A stretch of DNA of 64,000 nt, taken from assembly GCA_014529385.2 (NCBI GenBank), contig CM043971.1:58640209-58704208 (forward strand), given 5' to 3'. Each line of letters opens with the position of its first letter. Position 1 is the stretch's first letter. The position numbers were made by a program, and so were the translations under genes. The notes under the pieces were generated by a model. The model had not been told where the DNA came from. It saw only the letters and a list, made by a program, of their open reading frames with translations, and ran no database searches. The stretch is from Adiantum capillus-veneris. Taxonomy: Eukaryota; Streptophyta; Polypodiopsida; Polypodiales; Pteridaceae. Shown here piece by piece: positions 10,817 to 21,427 of the stretch.

Positions 10817-11539
10817 CTATTTCTGTTGAGCCGCACTAACCGTGTACGGAGGCTTATTTGGTGGGCTACTGCCTGGCACCAAATCTATCGCATGGTCCTC
10901 GGGTCTCTCTGGCTGTAATTGAGATGGTAATGAATCGGAAAAACAGTCACTATACTGTTGTAAAAACATTGATCTTTCTTTATCTAACACAGATAAATTT
11001 GATTCATCACAATCTGACACTTCACGTGCACAAACCAAGTACGCAGAAAGATGCTTTTTCATTACAGAAGTAATAGCAGAAGCTGATACAGTGGGAATAG
11101 ACTCCCCTTTAAGCTTTACATCCAGAATGTGAGTCTTTCCCCTGCTCTGTACAGTGATCTTTTTGTTGTAGGCATCCATGATTCCCTGTACACGAAACAA
11201 CCAAGGAATACCTAGCAACACATTACATCCGTCCAGTGGCATGATGTAAAATTCTTTAGCATCTACATAGGACTGGATATGTAGGCGCAACTTTCCGATG
11301 ATGGGTGTCACAGCCTCTGTATGGCCAGGACATGCCAAATCTACCTCTGTTGTATACCCCATCTCTTCAGGTCTGATTCCCAACTTTGAAGCCAATTCTG
11401 GGGAAATGAAGTTGGCTTTGGCACCTGGATCAAAGAAGATAAGCACTGTTTGATCCCTGACCTTTCCCCATGCTCTGCAAAGCTCACTTGCATCTGAATT
11501 TGGCTTGTCGCCCACCATATCTGGCACTAGACCAGCCAT
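10817..11539 (-). pseudogene. Family A aspartic protease region
   Basis: A retropepsin-like domain of about 110 residues within a 240-codon frame. The active-site strand reads FFDPGAKANFISPELA, with Pro where retropepsins usually have Ser or Thr (D-S/T-G). The flap and second half are seen as LDGCNVLLGIPWL. The protease would cut the gag-pol polyprotein inside the particle. The C-terminal part (DCFSDSLP, DHAIDLVPGS, PPYTVS) is the linker into RT, which begins at 10813 after a stop. The related family B copy reads FFDGEA at the same place. Confidence 0.85.
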
Positions 11540-11589
11540 GGGCCTCTTTCCTTTCTTGTCCTCCTTGTCTTCAGAATCAGCTGGCCTTT

Positions 11590-13199
11590 TCTTTTGAGGA
11601 CAATTGTAAGCAATGTGGCCAGGCTGCTCACAGATAAAGCATTTGTTCTCTGTCCTCAGGACCTTCTTTTGCTCTTCCGACTTGCGAGGAAAACGTCGTT
11701 TCCATTTCTTTGCTGGTCCCTTTTCTGATTCAGCCTAGCTTTGGCTTTCCCTGTGTTGGCTGGCTCTTGAGCCCCTTTAGGAACCTCATTGGGAACGTAC
11801 TTCTTCGCTGAATTTTTCTTGGCTGATCCTTCCTTGATGCCAGTATTAAATTCACAATCTTCTCCCTTGAGCAAACCATTGCCAGTGTTTGCTACCTCGA
11901 TGAGCTACGTCAAAGTAGTGACTTTGGTCTTCGTGCAGTACTTTCTCAATCCTTTGGGTAGGCCACAACAGTATTTTTCAAATCTGTTCTGTCAATGGCA
12001 CAAACCTATAGGAAGTTACTGGAAGTAAAGCTTCCCAAAACTTCCGATTGTAGTCATCTAGATTCTTGCAAGTGGCAGCATTAAGCTGGTGTCATTCTGT
12101 CATGACATCTGCTTCAAAGTCATCAGATAACCATGCTGCTGCAAAAATCTGCTTGAAGTAAATCCATGTGGACGGAGCTTGCCCTTGAAGCAATAAAGTT
12201 GTCCACCATTGTCCCGCATTCCCTGTCAAGAAAGTGGCTGCCTTGCTGACCTTTGAAGCCTCTGTAAAGTTTCCCCCTGCATAGGCCTTGTCAAACTACT
12301 GGAGGAATGAGAGAGCCTTCTTCCTGTCATCAAACCCTGTAAAGGTCGTGAATGTCACACCTTTGCCACCTTCTTTGTACGGACTTGGCCTCTCCAGCGG
12401 CGTTTAAGTTGTCATATGGAAGTGACTGAAATATGGGAACACTGTTAGGGTTCATCTGTGTTCCTTGACCGCTATTAAGTTGACCTGGAAATGCCATATT
12501 CGGCTGTTGATTTGTAATTCCAGCCATACCAAAATTTACGTGTGGCATCCCAAATTGGCCTTGAATGCTTTGAAACCCTGGTAGCATGCCCTTGACACCA
12601 TTACATGGGGTTAGGCATCATTGTTTGAGCACCCCCAAACACTATTCCTGGCGTGTAAAAATGATTTCCAGGTGCATGACCAGCCATGCTCTGGAATACC
12701 GATCCACCTCCAAAGTAGCCAGGGTGTACTGAAGGTGGTGGGAAGACTTGTTGCATAGCGTGTAGGTTGCTTCCCTGCCCATTAGAACCAGCTATAGGCT
12801 GCCGAAAGATGGCTGGCTGAACTGGTACAGCTTTAAAGACTTGCATTTCAGCCACCTATTCTTGCACCTTTGGCACAGGTTGTGGAGACTGCATGTTCTC
12901 CGTCAAGTGTACAGGTGTTTCCATTGACTCTGCAGTATGAATCACCTGTGCTTGAGCCTTAACAGGCTTTTGAATATGATCCAGTGACCCAACTTGCTGA
13001 GACAGAAGAGGAGGTTGCAGGAAGGCTAAAAACCTCGGGTTCTACATTACTTGTGTGAACATAGCCACAGTAGTAGCCAACTGGGTCCTGAATATATCAT
13101 CATCCGTCTGTGGTGGTCTTGAGGACTCACCCACTTCATGTGTTTGTTGACCTGTGAGGAGGAAACCTCTTCAGTCACATCATTTGGTCTGTTAGCCAT
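11590..13199 (-). pseudogene. Family A gag, frameshifted
   Basis: Gag forms the particle and binds RNA. The start chosen is the ATG at 13199 (MANRPNDVTEEVSSS), near the PBS. The N-terminal half is rich in Gly, Pro, Gln and Met (12330-12855, for example GNHFYTPGIVFGG), which is unusual for gag but is repeated in the plus-strand remnant at 24650-24950. A CCHC zinc knuckle, CFICEQPGHIAYNC, lies at the 3' end near 11590-11645. At least four stops or shifts split the frame. The capsid core is poorly preserved between 11875 and 12330. Confidence 0.75.
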
Positions 13200-13288
13200 A
13201 ATTGCAATTCCCTGTGTCTGGTCTATGATCCCTTGTGTCTTCAAGCCCAAACTGACCAAGGCTCACTTCTATGGGAAAAAGTGATTTA

Positions 13289-13306
13289 ATCCCGGCGATG
13301 GAACCA
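13289..13306 (-). other. Primer binding site of family A chromovirus
   Basis: Immediately inside the 5' LTR, with no spacer, the minus strand reads TGGTTCCATCGCCGGGAT. It starts with TGG, as expected for pairing to a tRNA CCA end, and its complement looks like a tRNA acceptor stem plus T-arm. I cannot name the tRNA from memory; it is not the common initiator-Met site. Confidence 0.7.
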
Positions 13307-14037
13307 TGTAACCGGATTGTTTAATCCAAAAAGGGCGGTAGAACTTAGACTTAAACCTTATTTGCTTTCACCCATTTAATTTGTCGCCCACTTTACTTGT
13401 ACTTTCAAGACACAACAAAGGGGAAAGGGATACAGGCTGCTAGATTGCACCTGTATGAGAAGACCGACACCAGACTGGCCCCTAAATTAGGCGCCCTTTT
13501 CGGTATTTCTTTATTCCGGAATAAAAGCTGTGGTTCCCTACAAGCTGCCCCGCACAGTCTTGGCTGAATTTCAACTGTTCTGGCCTGATTTCGGCAGCAT
13601 AACTATACTAGGACCCTTCACGGTCAGTATCCCCACGCATTGGATGACTTTCCCGACGCATTCGGACACTTAACAAAACCTGGCGAGAATCTGCAGCACG
13701 CTGAATTCTCTGTTTTCGGCCCCGAAAATGCGCCAGATCACCTGTACAGCGGTCCCCTCGCGTCCCCGAACCTCCTGGGGGTATTAGGGTCCATTTAGGA
13801 CCAAAACCCTAAACCTGCAAAAGTACACAGCAGGCTGTAATTCACTGTTTCGGGCTCCGTTTTGCGTGCCAGTCACATCCGTAGCAAGTCCTCGAACTCC
13901 CACACCTGTAGGGCTACTTGCCCTTTGAATCGGACGAGATTTCGCACGTGAAACCTCTCCGAATCACCTGTACCTGCGGGGGATTAGCCGCTAGCTAATC
14001 CAGTACCTTTGCAAGAGGCTCTTGCCTCGGCAATCGC
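13307..14037 (-). repeat. Partial 5' LTR of family A chromovirus
   Basis: Matches the first ~730 bases of the 3' LTR at 6086-7562 with scattered substitutions. It is cut at 14037 by the TG of a family B LTR. The two LTRs were identical at insertion, so their differences date the element. Confidence 0.88.
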
Positions 14038-14610
14038 TGTAACAGACTTGGACACTCCAAGTCAAGAATCAATCGCGACAGCACCAAATAACCACTTCAA
14101 AACAATTTACAGATCACAATAGATTTGCACTGGCCCGGCGAAGTTCCGTGCCTAGAGATATTGGCCCCAAAGACTGGCGTCCCTTTCGGTATTTCTTTTT
14201 GTATTAATCAATCATCAAAGTACAAGAGAGTGGTTAGGGTTTCACTCTCAGACTCTGTGTCCAGATGCTCTGAGAAGTGAGACCCTCACCACTAATTTAA
14301 AGGTTACAAGGGATGCCCAAAAGCAGAGCCTCAAAAGCTTGAAAGCAAAAGCAGATTCTCTCTCTCTCTCAATGAGAGTCAGTAAAAAGCAAGTTCTCTT
14401 TTTCTCTTTCTTTCTCCCAAATCAAAGCGAAAAGCTGAGATTTGCGTCGCTCAAAATTTCCCAAAAAATAATTAAAAAAAAAAAAAAAAGTTTTGCCTCC
14501 GCGATTTCCGGAAATTAGGGTTCCTGGCAGAAATTAGGGTTTGCAGGAATTTTAGGGTTTCTGGCAGAAATTAGGGTTTTTGCTGTCCGCCACGTCATCA
14601 CTTTGTGACA
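14038..14610 (-). repeat. 3' LTR of family B chromovirus
   Basis: Bounded by TGTCACAAAGTGATGACG (minus strand, ending at 14610) and CTGTTACA (14038). Length is 573 bases, against 510 in the plus-strand copy at 31806-32315. It holds several CCCTAATTT/TTAGGG-like short repeats near 14515-14580 and an A17 run at 14473-14489. Confidence 0.9.
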
Positions 14611-14626
14611 TACCCCCCTCTTGAAA
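14611..14626 (-). other. Polypurine tract of family B chromovirus
   Basis: The complement reads CTTTCAAGAGGGGGGTA directly before TGTCACA; plus-strand priming site. Confidence 0.85.
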
Positions 14627-14750
14627 GCATTGTAATCGACCGCGATTACGCTTGCAAAACCGACAAAAGCCATAAACCGTCTTAGCAGACACTGACTGGT
14701 AGTACCTACGTACTAGGAACACACATCTAGCACATGTACAAAATCGACAG

Positions 14751-14818
14751 TCACATCACACGACATCACAGGACATCACCAGACATCATAGGACATCACA
14801 GGACATCACATGACATTC
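14751..14818 (-). repeat. Ten-base minisatellite in family B 3' region
   Basis: Six imperfect copies of a unit like GGACATCACA lie in tandem within the untranslated region between pol and LTR. The plus-strand sibling has only three or four copies near 31640-31672, so the array length differs between copies. Confidence 0.8.
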
Positions 14819-15229
14819 AACATTCATTCGGATCTTAGACCATGATTTATCGGCAATGTAGCTAGCAATCACATCTAGGTCCAATCGGGACCTCAACGAT
14901 GTCCGATTGACTAACCCCTATTGCAACCATGTCTATTCGAGATTAAGTAGACCAAAATGCTGCAGTCATTTCGTCTATCAGTTCCTGCACTCACAAGAAG
15001 TGAAGAACAAATCAGTATCATAATCAGGAATTCCATTTCATAAAGTCATCCAGCAGAATACTGTCACCTCTGAGTATCCCTGAAGCTCAAAGAGACATCA
15101 CTGACTTTAGTATCAAAATCGAGGCATCTGTTGACAAAGGAGCGGAGTAACTCCCCTCTTGTGTTACTGCACCAGATCTTCGGCCAAGCTGAGTTTCTGG
15201 GTTCCGTTTGGAGTAGATTATGCTAAACC

Positions 15230-17935
15230 AAAACATCGAGGTAAAGTTTCACAATCCGAGGAGTATCTGCTAGGTCCTCCTCCTCCATCCACTTCGCATC
15301 AAATGCAGGAAAGTTCTTGAACTAAACCAAGAACCGCCTTCGGACTTTACCTTTCTTCGTATCATTATGTGCCAAAATCTGTTAAGGAACAAGGATCTCC
15401 TCGTTTTCTTCCACTGCGGGTTGCTCATCAGGCTCCCCATCATCAGGCACATCACCCTTAACAGGGTTCAAGAGACTCACATGCAATGCATTATGAATCC
15501 TCCAAGTATCTGGCAGTTTCAATCGGAAGGAGACATCATTTATCTTTTCAGTAATCTGGAAAGGTCCGTAGTATCACATACTAAGCTTTGGAAAAAGCCT
15601 CTCCTTTCCCTTTTTCTTTCTTAGGCATGCCTTCTCAAAAGTAAGAGCACCCAATCATCCTCCTTCAGTTTCAAGTCGCGACGATGGAGATTCGTTGCCT
15701 TTTTCTGTCGTTCTTGAGACTTCTGCAAAGTCTCGCGAACCTTGGCAAAAGCCGTATCCAAATCTCGCGAATATTCATCCGCTTCCAATATCTAGTCTTT
15801 CATGCTCAGGAAGGATGGAACCTTCGCAGCACTTTCAACAATCTCACATGGCGTCTTCCCCGTCGAAGAGTGTATCGTGTTATTGTAGGCAAATTCCACC
15901 AAAGGTAAGTTCTTTTCCCATTGAGTCTTCTGATCCGAGATACAAGACTTCAATAAATCTAAAATCACTGAATTGGCAATCTCAAATTGCCCGTCAGTCT
16001 GCAAGTGGAACGATGACGAGAACTGCAACTGCGTGCCAATGTTCTCCCAAATTGCCTTCCAAAACAAACTCATAAATCTGGGGTTTCTGTCGGAGACAAT
16101 CGTCTCAGACGTGCCATGTAATCGGAAAATCATCGTGATCATTCTGTGTTCTCGGGAGATCAAAAATGAAATCCATTTCAATACGTTCCCAGGGGTGGGT
16201 GGGTATGGGTAAAGGCTGTAACAATCCCTATGCCTTATGCCTGTCAAACTTGACCTTCTGGCATACCAAGCAACTGCGCACAAACTCTTCCACATCCTTT
16301 TTGAGTCTCGGCCCAAAGAAGTATCTCTCTACCCCCTTCATGGTGGTAGCAATGCCGCGGTGACCCGTAAAAGGTGGACAATGGCATTCAGTCATAACCT
16401 TATCCCTCAACGGCTGTGTAACGCACAACATAGTCTTTTTCATCAAGTAGCCTTCTCGAAGGGAGTATCTAGCTACTGTCTCCCCATCCCGTATCCGTGT
16501 GAAAATATCTGCAAAATCTGTATCTGTGGCATACTGATCGACCATATCCTCGAAGCTCCTATGATGTATCGCGGAACAGCCAGAACCAACGGTTTCCAAG
16601 ACAAAGCATCTGCCACCACATTCTTCTGTCCCTGCACATGGACAATCTCGAAGTGGAACTGTGACAAGATGTTCGCCCACCGCATCTGCTTTTCCGAAAG
16701 TTGTTTCTGTGACAAGAAGTAGCGCAAACTCTAATGGTCTGTAAAGATAGTAAAATCCGCTCCGAGTAGGTAATGCCGCCTCTGAGTAAGAGCATGGATA
16801 ACCGCCAAAAGCTCTTTCTCATAGATCTGTGCTGTCATCTCCGGCCTAGAGAACGAACGGCTCTCGTAAGCTATGACATGGCCTTCTTGCATCAAGACCG
16901 CACCCAGACTACGACCACAAGCATCACAATACACTTCAAATGACTTTTGCAAGTCCGGCAAAGTCAAAATAGGTCCCGTAGTCAATTTCTCTTTCAATGT
17001 CCGAAAGGCAGTCACCTCTGTGGGTCCCCACGAAAAAGGTACTCGTTTCTGTGTCAAGGTATGCAAAGGGGAAGCAACCTCTGCAAACTTTCGTATGAAC
17101 CGCCTGTAGTACGAACACAGTCCCAAGAAGCTTCTAACTTCATGGACATTTCTCAAATCGGGCCAATCACGGATAGTCTCTATCTTGGCCGGGTCCATTT
17201 GCACTCCTGCTGCTGACACAATGTGTCCCAAAAAGTGTATCTCTGGTAGGAGAAATTCACTTTTCTTTGCATTAATCACTAACGTGTGATCTCGTAATGC
17301 CTGAAAGACTTGAAGCAGATGATCTCTGTGTTTTGCCTCATTCTTGGAGAAAACAATGATGTCGTCAAAGAAAGTGCCAACAAATAGCCTGTACTCTTGA
17401 AAAATCATGTCCATCATCCGGTTAAATGTCGCAGGAGCATTGGTTAAGCCAAAAGGCTTACCAAAAACTCAAATAACCCAAAAGTCGTCCGAAAAGATGT
17501 CTTGTAGACGTCTCCTGGCGCTATCCTGATCTGATGATATCCACTCTTCAAGTCAATCCTGCTAAAGCACGAGGATCCCTGTAACTTGTCGAGTATATCA
17601 TCGATCCTAGGAATCGGAAATCTGTTCTTGATGGTGATTTCGTTGAGAGTGCTATAATCGATGCACATTCTCCAAGATCCGTCTTTCTTCAAAACCAACA
17701 ACACTGGAGAGCAATATGGTGAAGTACTAGGTTGGACAAGACCCTTTTCCAAGAGGTCTTTCACTGGGTTCATAATCTTTTCATTCTGTACTCGGCTCAC
17801 ACGGTAAGGTGGCCGATTCGGTGGCGTGCTTCTAGGTATCAGATCAATGGTTTGATCTTCAGGCCCTCTAAAAAGCAATCGGCATGAGTGTGGAGAAAAA
17901 TCTTGGCGTTCTTTTGAACAGGTCAGCTAGTCACT
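15230..17935 (-). pseudogene. Family B pol: RT, RNase H, integrase, chromodomain
   Basis: Order on the minus strand: RT N-terminus (17444-17878, with [15 protein letters not shown] and [15 protein letters not shown]), RT catalytic region (16731-17417, FVGTFFDDIIVFSKN, catalytic Asp pair intact), RNase H (CDACGRSLGAVL), integrase zinc finger (CLVCQKVKF) and core (SDRNPRFMS, GQFEIANS), and a broken chromodomain near 15240-15420. Stops or shifts: one-base loss near 17450, TAG at 16731-16733 where the plus copy has CAG, a deletion in the integrase core near 16130-16150, and others downstream. Non-functional. Confidence 0.9.
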
Positions 17936-18454
17936 CTCACGTGTAGAGCGCGTACCCTTCTTCATTGTTCCTCTTCAAGTGTCTTGTTGATGATGTCGGG
18001 TGTAGTCGGAATGTCCTTGCCCTTCCCCTTCTTGACAACTTCAATTCACTTTTCAGCCTCTTCCACCTTCTTTTACGTTTTGGAGAGAACCTCCACCCAT
18101 GAGGTCTTCTTTTCTCCTTCCTCCTTTATTTCTTTGACTTGTTCTCGTATACTATTCAGCTCATCTATCATTGATGGCTGAATTTCTCCATCTTCAAGGC
18201 ATCCTCTCTCTTTGGTTTTGTCGAGTTCCTTCTGAAGGGCTGAGATGCTACCTTTAGAGCTTGAATTTCAGCCCGGAACTCCTTGTGCTCTAGTTCCCTC
18301 GCCTGTTCCTCCCTCTTTTTCCATTCAAGAATTGAGTTTTTCTCTTTCTTCCACTCATCCATGTGAGCTTTGCATTCTTTCAACTCTCTTTCAATGGCTG
18401 TCATCCTCTTGCCATGTAGTGCGCCGCTATCTTTCTTACTTATTTGTTTCACTT
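17936..18454 (-). pseudogene. LINE ORF1 remnant: coiled coil plus start of RNA-binding domain
   Basis: A charged, Lys/Glu-rich frame (RELKECKAHMDEWKKEKN, then WVEVLSKT, KKGKGKD, RALHVRVT) with strong heptad character, typical of the coiled-coil part of a LINE ORF1. The same order of blocks occurs at 44880-45630, where RALHV continues into an RRM-like stretch ending AWRVGKK. Here the frame has stops and is cut at 17935 by the family B element. ORF1 proteins coat LINE RNA. Strand and order fit the missing 5' part of the LINE at 2840-6085. Confidence 0.7.
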
Positions 18455-18455
18455 C

Positions 18456-18512
<57 letters not shown>
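18455..18512. repeat. (GA)n microsatellite
   Basis: About 58 bases of GA repeat immediately upstream (minus strand) of the ORF1 remnant. Confidence 0.97.
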
Positions 18513-18517
<5 letters not shown>

Positions 18518-18896
18518 GGAAGCTGCTCCCGGTAGTGACGCAACTATGATCATCAAATTTGTTTCAAAATTAAAGTGCTAGAGTTGTGGCTCATCATCCT
18601 CATGTTGCAAGTGATTGACGCCTTGCTGTGAGGTCTCCTTTGCGCAGATGATGACCTTCAAAGTGAGAGCGAGTATGCAAGTGATGACCTTCAGATACAA
18701 TAAACACCAGTGCAGCAGAAAATGAGATCAAGGAGGTTGCCAGAGAGATGCAAGAGAGAGAGCGTGAAATGCCTGCTCCTCTGCCTCTGTTTTGCCCTGC
18801 GCGCGAGACAGCCTGTGCCTGTGCCTGTGCCTCTGCCTCTGCCCTGTCCTACGCACGAGACAGCTTGTGTGAGTTCTACCCTGCACGTCCCCAGCT
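18513..18896. other. Unassigned region with CCTGTG/CCTCTG short repeats
   Basis: No gene recognised. A sequence around GATGACCTTCA is duplicated near 18650 and 18684. The segment 18805-18845 is a run of GCCTGTGCCTGTGCCTCT units, and the end resembles the GC-rich sequence at 20346-20444 across the solo LTR. It may be LINE 5' untranslated sequence; that is a guess. Confidence 0.45.
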
Positions 18897-18901
18897 CCCT
18901 G

Positions 18902-20340
18902 TATAACCGGCCCGTACAACGTAGAGGGCGGTACTATTTCAATTTACCTATAAACTTTACACAGAGCACTGAGAAGGGAAGAGAACATAGTTGCGTCCAG
19001 CGACTAGAATGTCACTGCGCACACGAGACCGACACCCTGTAGGCCCCAAAGACTGGCGCCCCTTTCGGTATTTCTTTAATTTAGAGAGAGAGAATTACAA
19101 AAAGAGCCCCTGGAAGACAACACCTGCATCCAGAAAGTATGCTCCAGATTCGGCAAAATTTCGGCAACATAACGGTACCAAAATCAATCCGAATCAGTTT
19201 CTAAGGTAGGCCCTCTGTTCCACGGACATATTCCCTCAGTCGGGAGCACAAAACAATAAATTGCAAGTCGCTGTAATTTCTGGTTCAGCCCTGTTTTTGA
19301 CCTGATTTGGGCACACGACTATCCCTGCATTGTTCCCTGCACCTTGGGCTAAGTGCCCCTTGATTCTGGAAACATTTTGGGCTCAAAACAGCCCCAAAAT
19401 AGAGTAAAAAACAGAAAGCGTACAATGCTGAATTTACTGCGCAATCGAGAGGTTATCACCCTCTCGTGTACCTGCTTTGGTGCAGTAGCTAGCTACACCG
19501 GTTCCTGTGCAACGAGGCTCTTGCCTCGGCACGAAAGCATATTTCCCCACAGCTGTACATAGGTCAAATGAGAAGCCCACTAGTGGGGCATAACATACTG
19601 TACGTAGGGGAGAAAGAGAGCAGTATGTAGCGTGCGGGGCATCACTCCCGTCACCATACTGTGCATAGAGGGCAAGGTAAGCATTCCATAGCTTCTGTAC
19701 CTGCTACAATCCACCTGAGGCTGAAAATGGCGCCCCCTTTGTTGATATGCAGCTCGTTTTTGCCTCCCAGAGTGGCAGAATCGCTCACAAGCTGACACGT
19801 CGCCCAATTTCCGAGTTTGGGCTTTCCCTGCTAAAAATATCTCAACAGGTGCGTCAGTTGACTTGGCAGCAGAGCAATAAAATGTTCCCCTTGTCATTCC
19901 AGAGCTAATGACGCGAACACATTTTCCGGTCAAAAATAGCAGTTCCTTAAATTTTAGGAGGTGCTTCCATGGCGTCCCTATCGGTCTCCCGACCATCATT
20001 GAAGACTACCATTTGACCAACATCTACAATGTGGGTTAATTTACTGGCCCCTTTCAACTTATAAAGTTGTAGTGACTTGACGAGTGGCCCAAATTCCAGT
20101 TTGGCGCACACGAGCTTCCATACTCATCAGAATTCAGTGCTAACTGGCCCGGGCAGTCCCTGTCTGACCGACCTAGATCCCCGATGTGAGAAACCCATTT
20201 GGCTGCAGCCGTTTCACATTGGCCATGCAATGTCCACTTGCACCTTTTCAAGGGTTCCGGGACGAACAAGTAAAAATAAAATAAATATATCTAATACTTA
20301 TTTACGGAAGGCAACAGGAAAAATACACCTCCTGGTGACA
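18902..20340 (-). mobile_element. Solo LTR related to family A, perfect TSD
   Basis: Minus-strand LTR of 1439 bases, from TGTCACCAGG (ending 20340) to CCGGTTATA (18902), flanked by CCCTG at 18897-18901 and again at 20341-20345. No internal region remains, so it arose by LTR-LTR recombination. It shares blocks with family A LTRs (GAGGCTCTTGCCTCGG near 19515, GTGGGGCATAACATACTG near 19585, the AAAGAAATACC/GGGGCGCC block at 19055-19077) but is otherwise quite diverged; it is a different subfamily. Confidence 0.9.
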
Positions 20341-20345
20341 CCCTG

Positions 20346-20441
20346 CCGCCCTGTCCCTACACGCGTTGCTGCTGTAACAGAGAAAGAGATGCTGCACGTC
20401 CCCTGCTCCCTGTCGCCCTGTCCCTGCTCGCGCTGCTGCTG

Positions 20442-20502
<61 letters not shown>
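20346..20502. repeat. GC-rich short repeats and (GA)n
   Basis: A CTGC/CCCTGT-rich stretch in which GCTGCTGCTGTA-like ends occur twice (20365-20380 and 20430-20444) precedes 58 bases of GA repeat at 20445-20502. The GA run is the tail of the LINE copy that starts at 20503. Confidence 0.85.
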
Positions 20503-20505
<3 letters not shown>

Positions 20506-20996
20506 GAAATGAAATGATATATTAACGTCTACAAGAGGCCAAAATGACCTATGAGACCAACTGATTACAATGATGAGTCTAGTACCAAGTCTGGGTACAA
20601 ACAAGAAAACTACAAACAAAGAACTGATAGGAGTGCTACCGACTCCTATGGGTGGCTGGTAGGCTGAGCAATGGTATCACCATAAAGGTACAAAGTGGGG
20701 ATAAGTGTCACCATGATACAATATAACAGTAGCATGAAGCCTATCCCGATCGACATTCTTGGTGTCGTACTAGAATCCTGTGGATCCTCTGCCGCAATCT
20801 CCGCCGGTGCTGCGTGGCTCCCCTCCTCAGTCGCAGTCGTCTCGATCTCCCTAACTCTGTAGCTCGATCAATGAGAGTACCGCTGATGTGTGTATGGGTG
20901 GGAACCGAGCTCTCTGGTGGTGGTGTCCCCTCTGACTCTGTGGTACCCAGACTGAAGAAATCTGAGATGCGTCTCTGGGACTGTCTCTGTCTTTGC

Positions 20997-20998
<2 letters not shown>
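20503..20998 (-). mobile_element. 5'-truncated LINE copy embedded in (GA)n
   Basis: About 496 bases matching the 3' part of the LINE at 2840-3345 (end of ORF2 plus 3' UTR), with a deletion of a few bases near 20683. It stops abruptly at 20998 at the 5' side, where GA repeats resume (20999-21026). GA repeats therefore bracket it: one run is its tail, the other may be the target. 5' truncation is usual for target-primed reverse transcription. Confidence 0.88.
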
Positions 20999-21026
<28 letters not shown>

Positions 21027-21033
<7 letters not shown>

Positions 21034-21385
21034 TTTAACGTCGTAGGAAACTATCCCAAGAGACCTTAAAGATCTATCCGACGAGGAGAGTTGAACTCAA
21101 GACCTGTTATTCAAGAGGGAAATGGCATAACCAATCTACCACACTTGGGTGATAGAAAGGTTATACCATTTTCCTCTTTTTATTAGTGCGCGCGCACACA
21201 CCCCCACACATACCCCCGAGAAGAAGATTGTTTTAACGTCGTAGAAAACTATCCCAAGAGACCCTAAAAATCTATCCGACGAGGACAATTGAACTCAAGA
21301 CCTGTTATTCAAGAGGGAAATGGCATAACCAATCTACCACACGTGGGTGATAGAAAGATCACACCATTTTTCTCTTTATATTAGA

Positions 21386-21427
<42 letters not shown>

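Larger units (their letters stand above)
6086..14037 (-). mobile_element. Family A chromovirus (Ty3/gypsy), 5' LTR truncated
   Basis: A minus-strand LTR retrotransposon with 3' LTR (6086-7562), polypurine tract, chromodomain integrase, RNase H, RT, protease, gag, PBS and a partial 5' LTR (13307-14037). It sits inside the LINE. Its 5' LTR breaks off after CAATCGC where a family B LTR begins at 14038; the 3' LTR has the continuation GCATGAACCC, so family B inserted here. The missing LTR remainder is not found on the far side of family B, which implies a later deletion. A related copy occupies 60139-64000. Confidence 0.9.
14038..17935 (-). mobile_element. Family B chromovirus, truncated at 5' end
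   Basis: A minus-strand gypsy element with a 3' LTR (14038-14610), polypurine tract, 3' untranslated region and pol up to the start of RT. It aligns along its whole length with the plus-strand family B copy at 26453-32315. It lacks gag, protease and 5' LTR: homology ends near 17930-17935, where LINE ORF1 sequence begins. The left end inside a family A LTR shows it is younger than that element. Confidence 0.88.
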
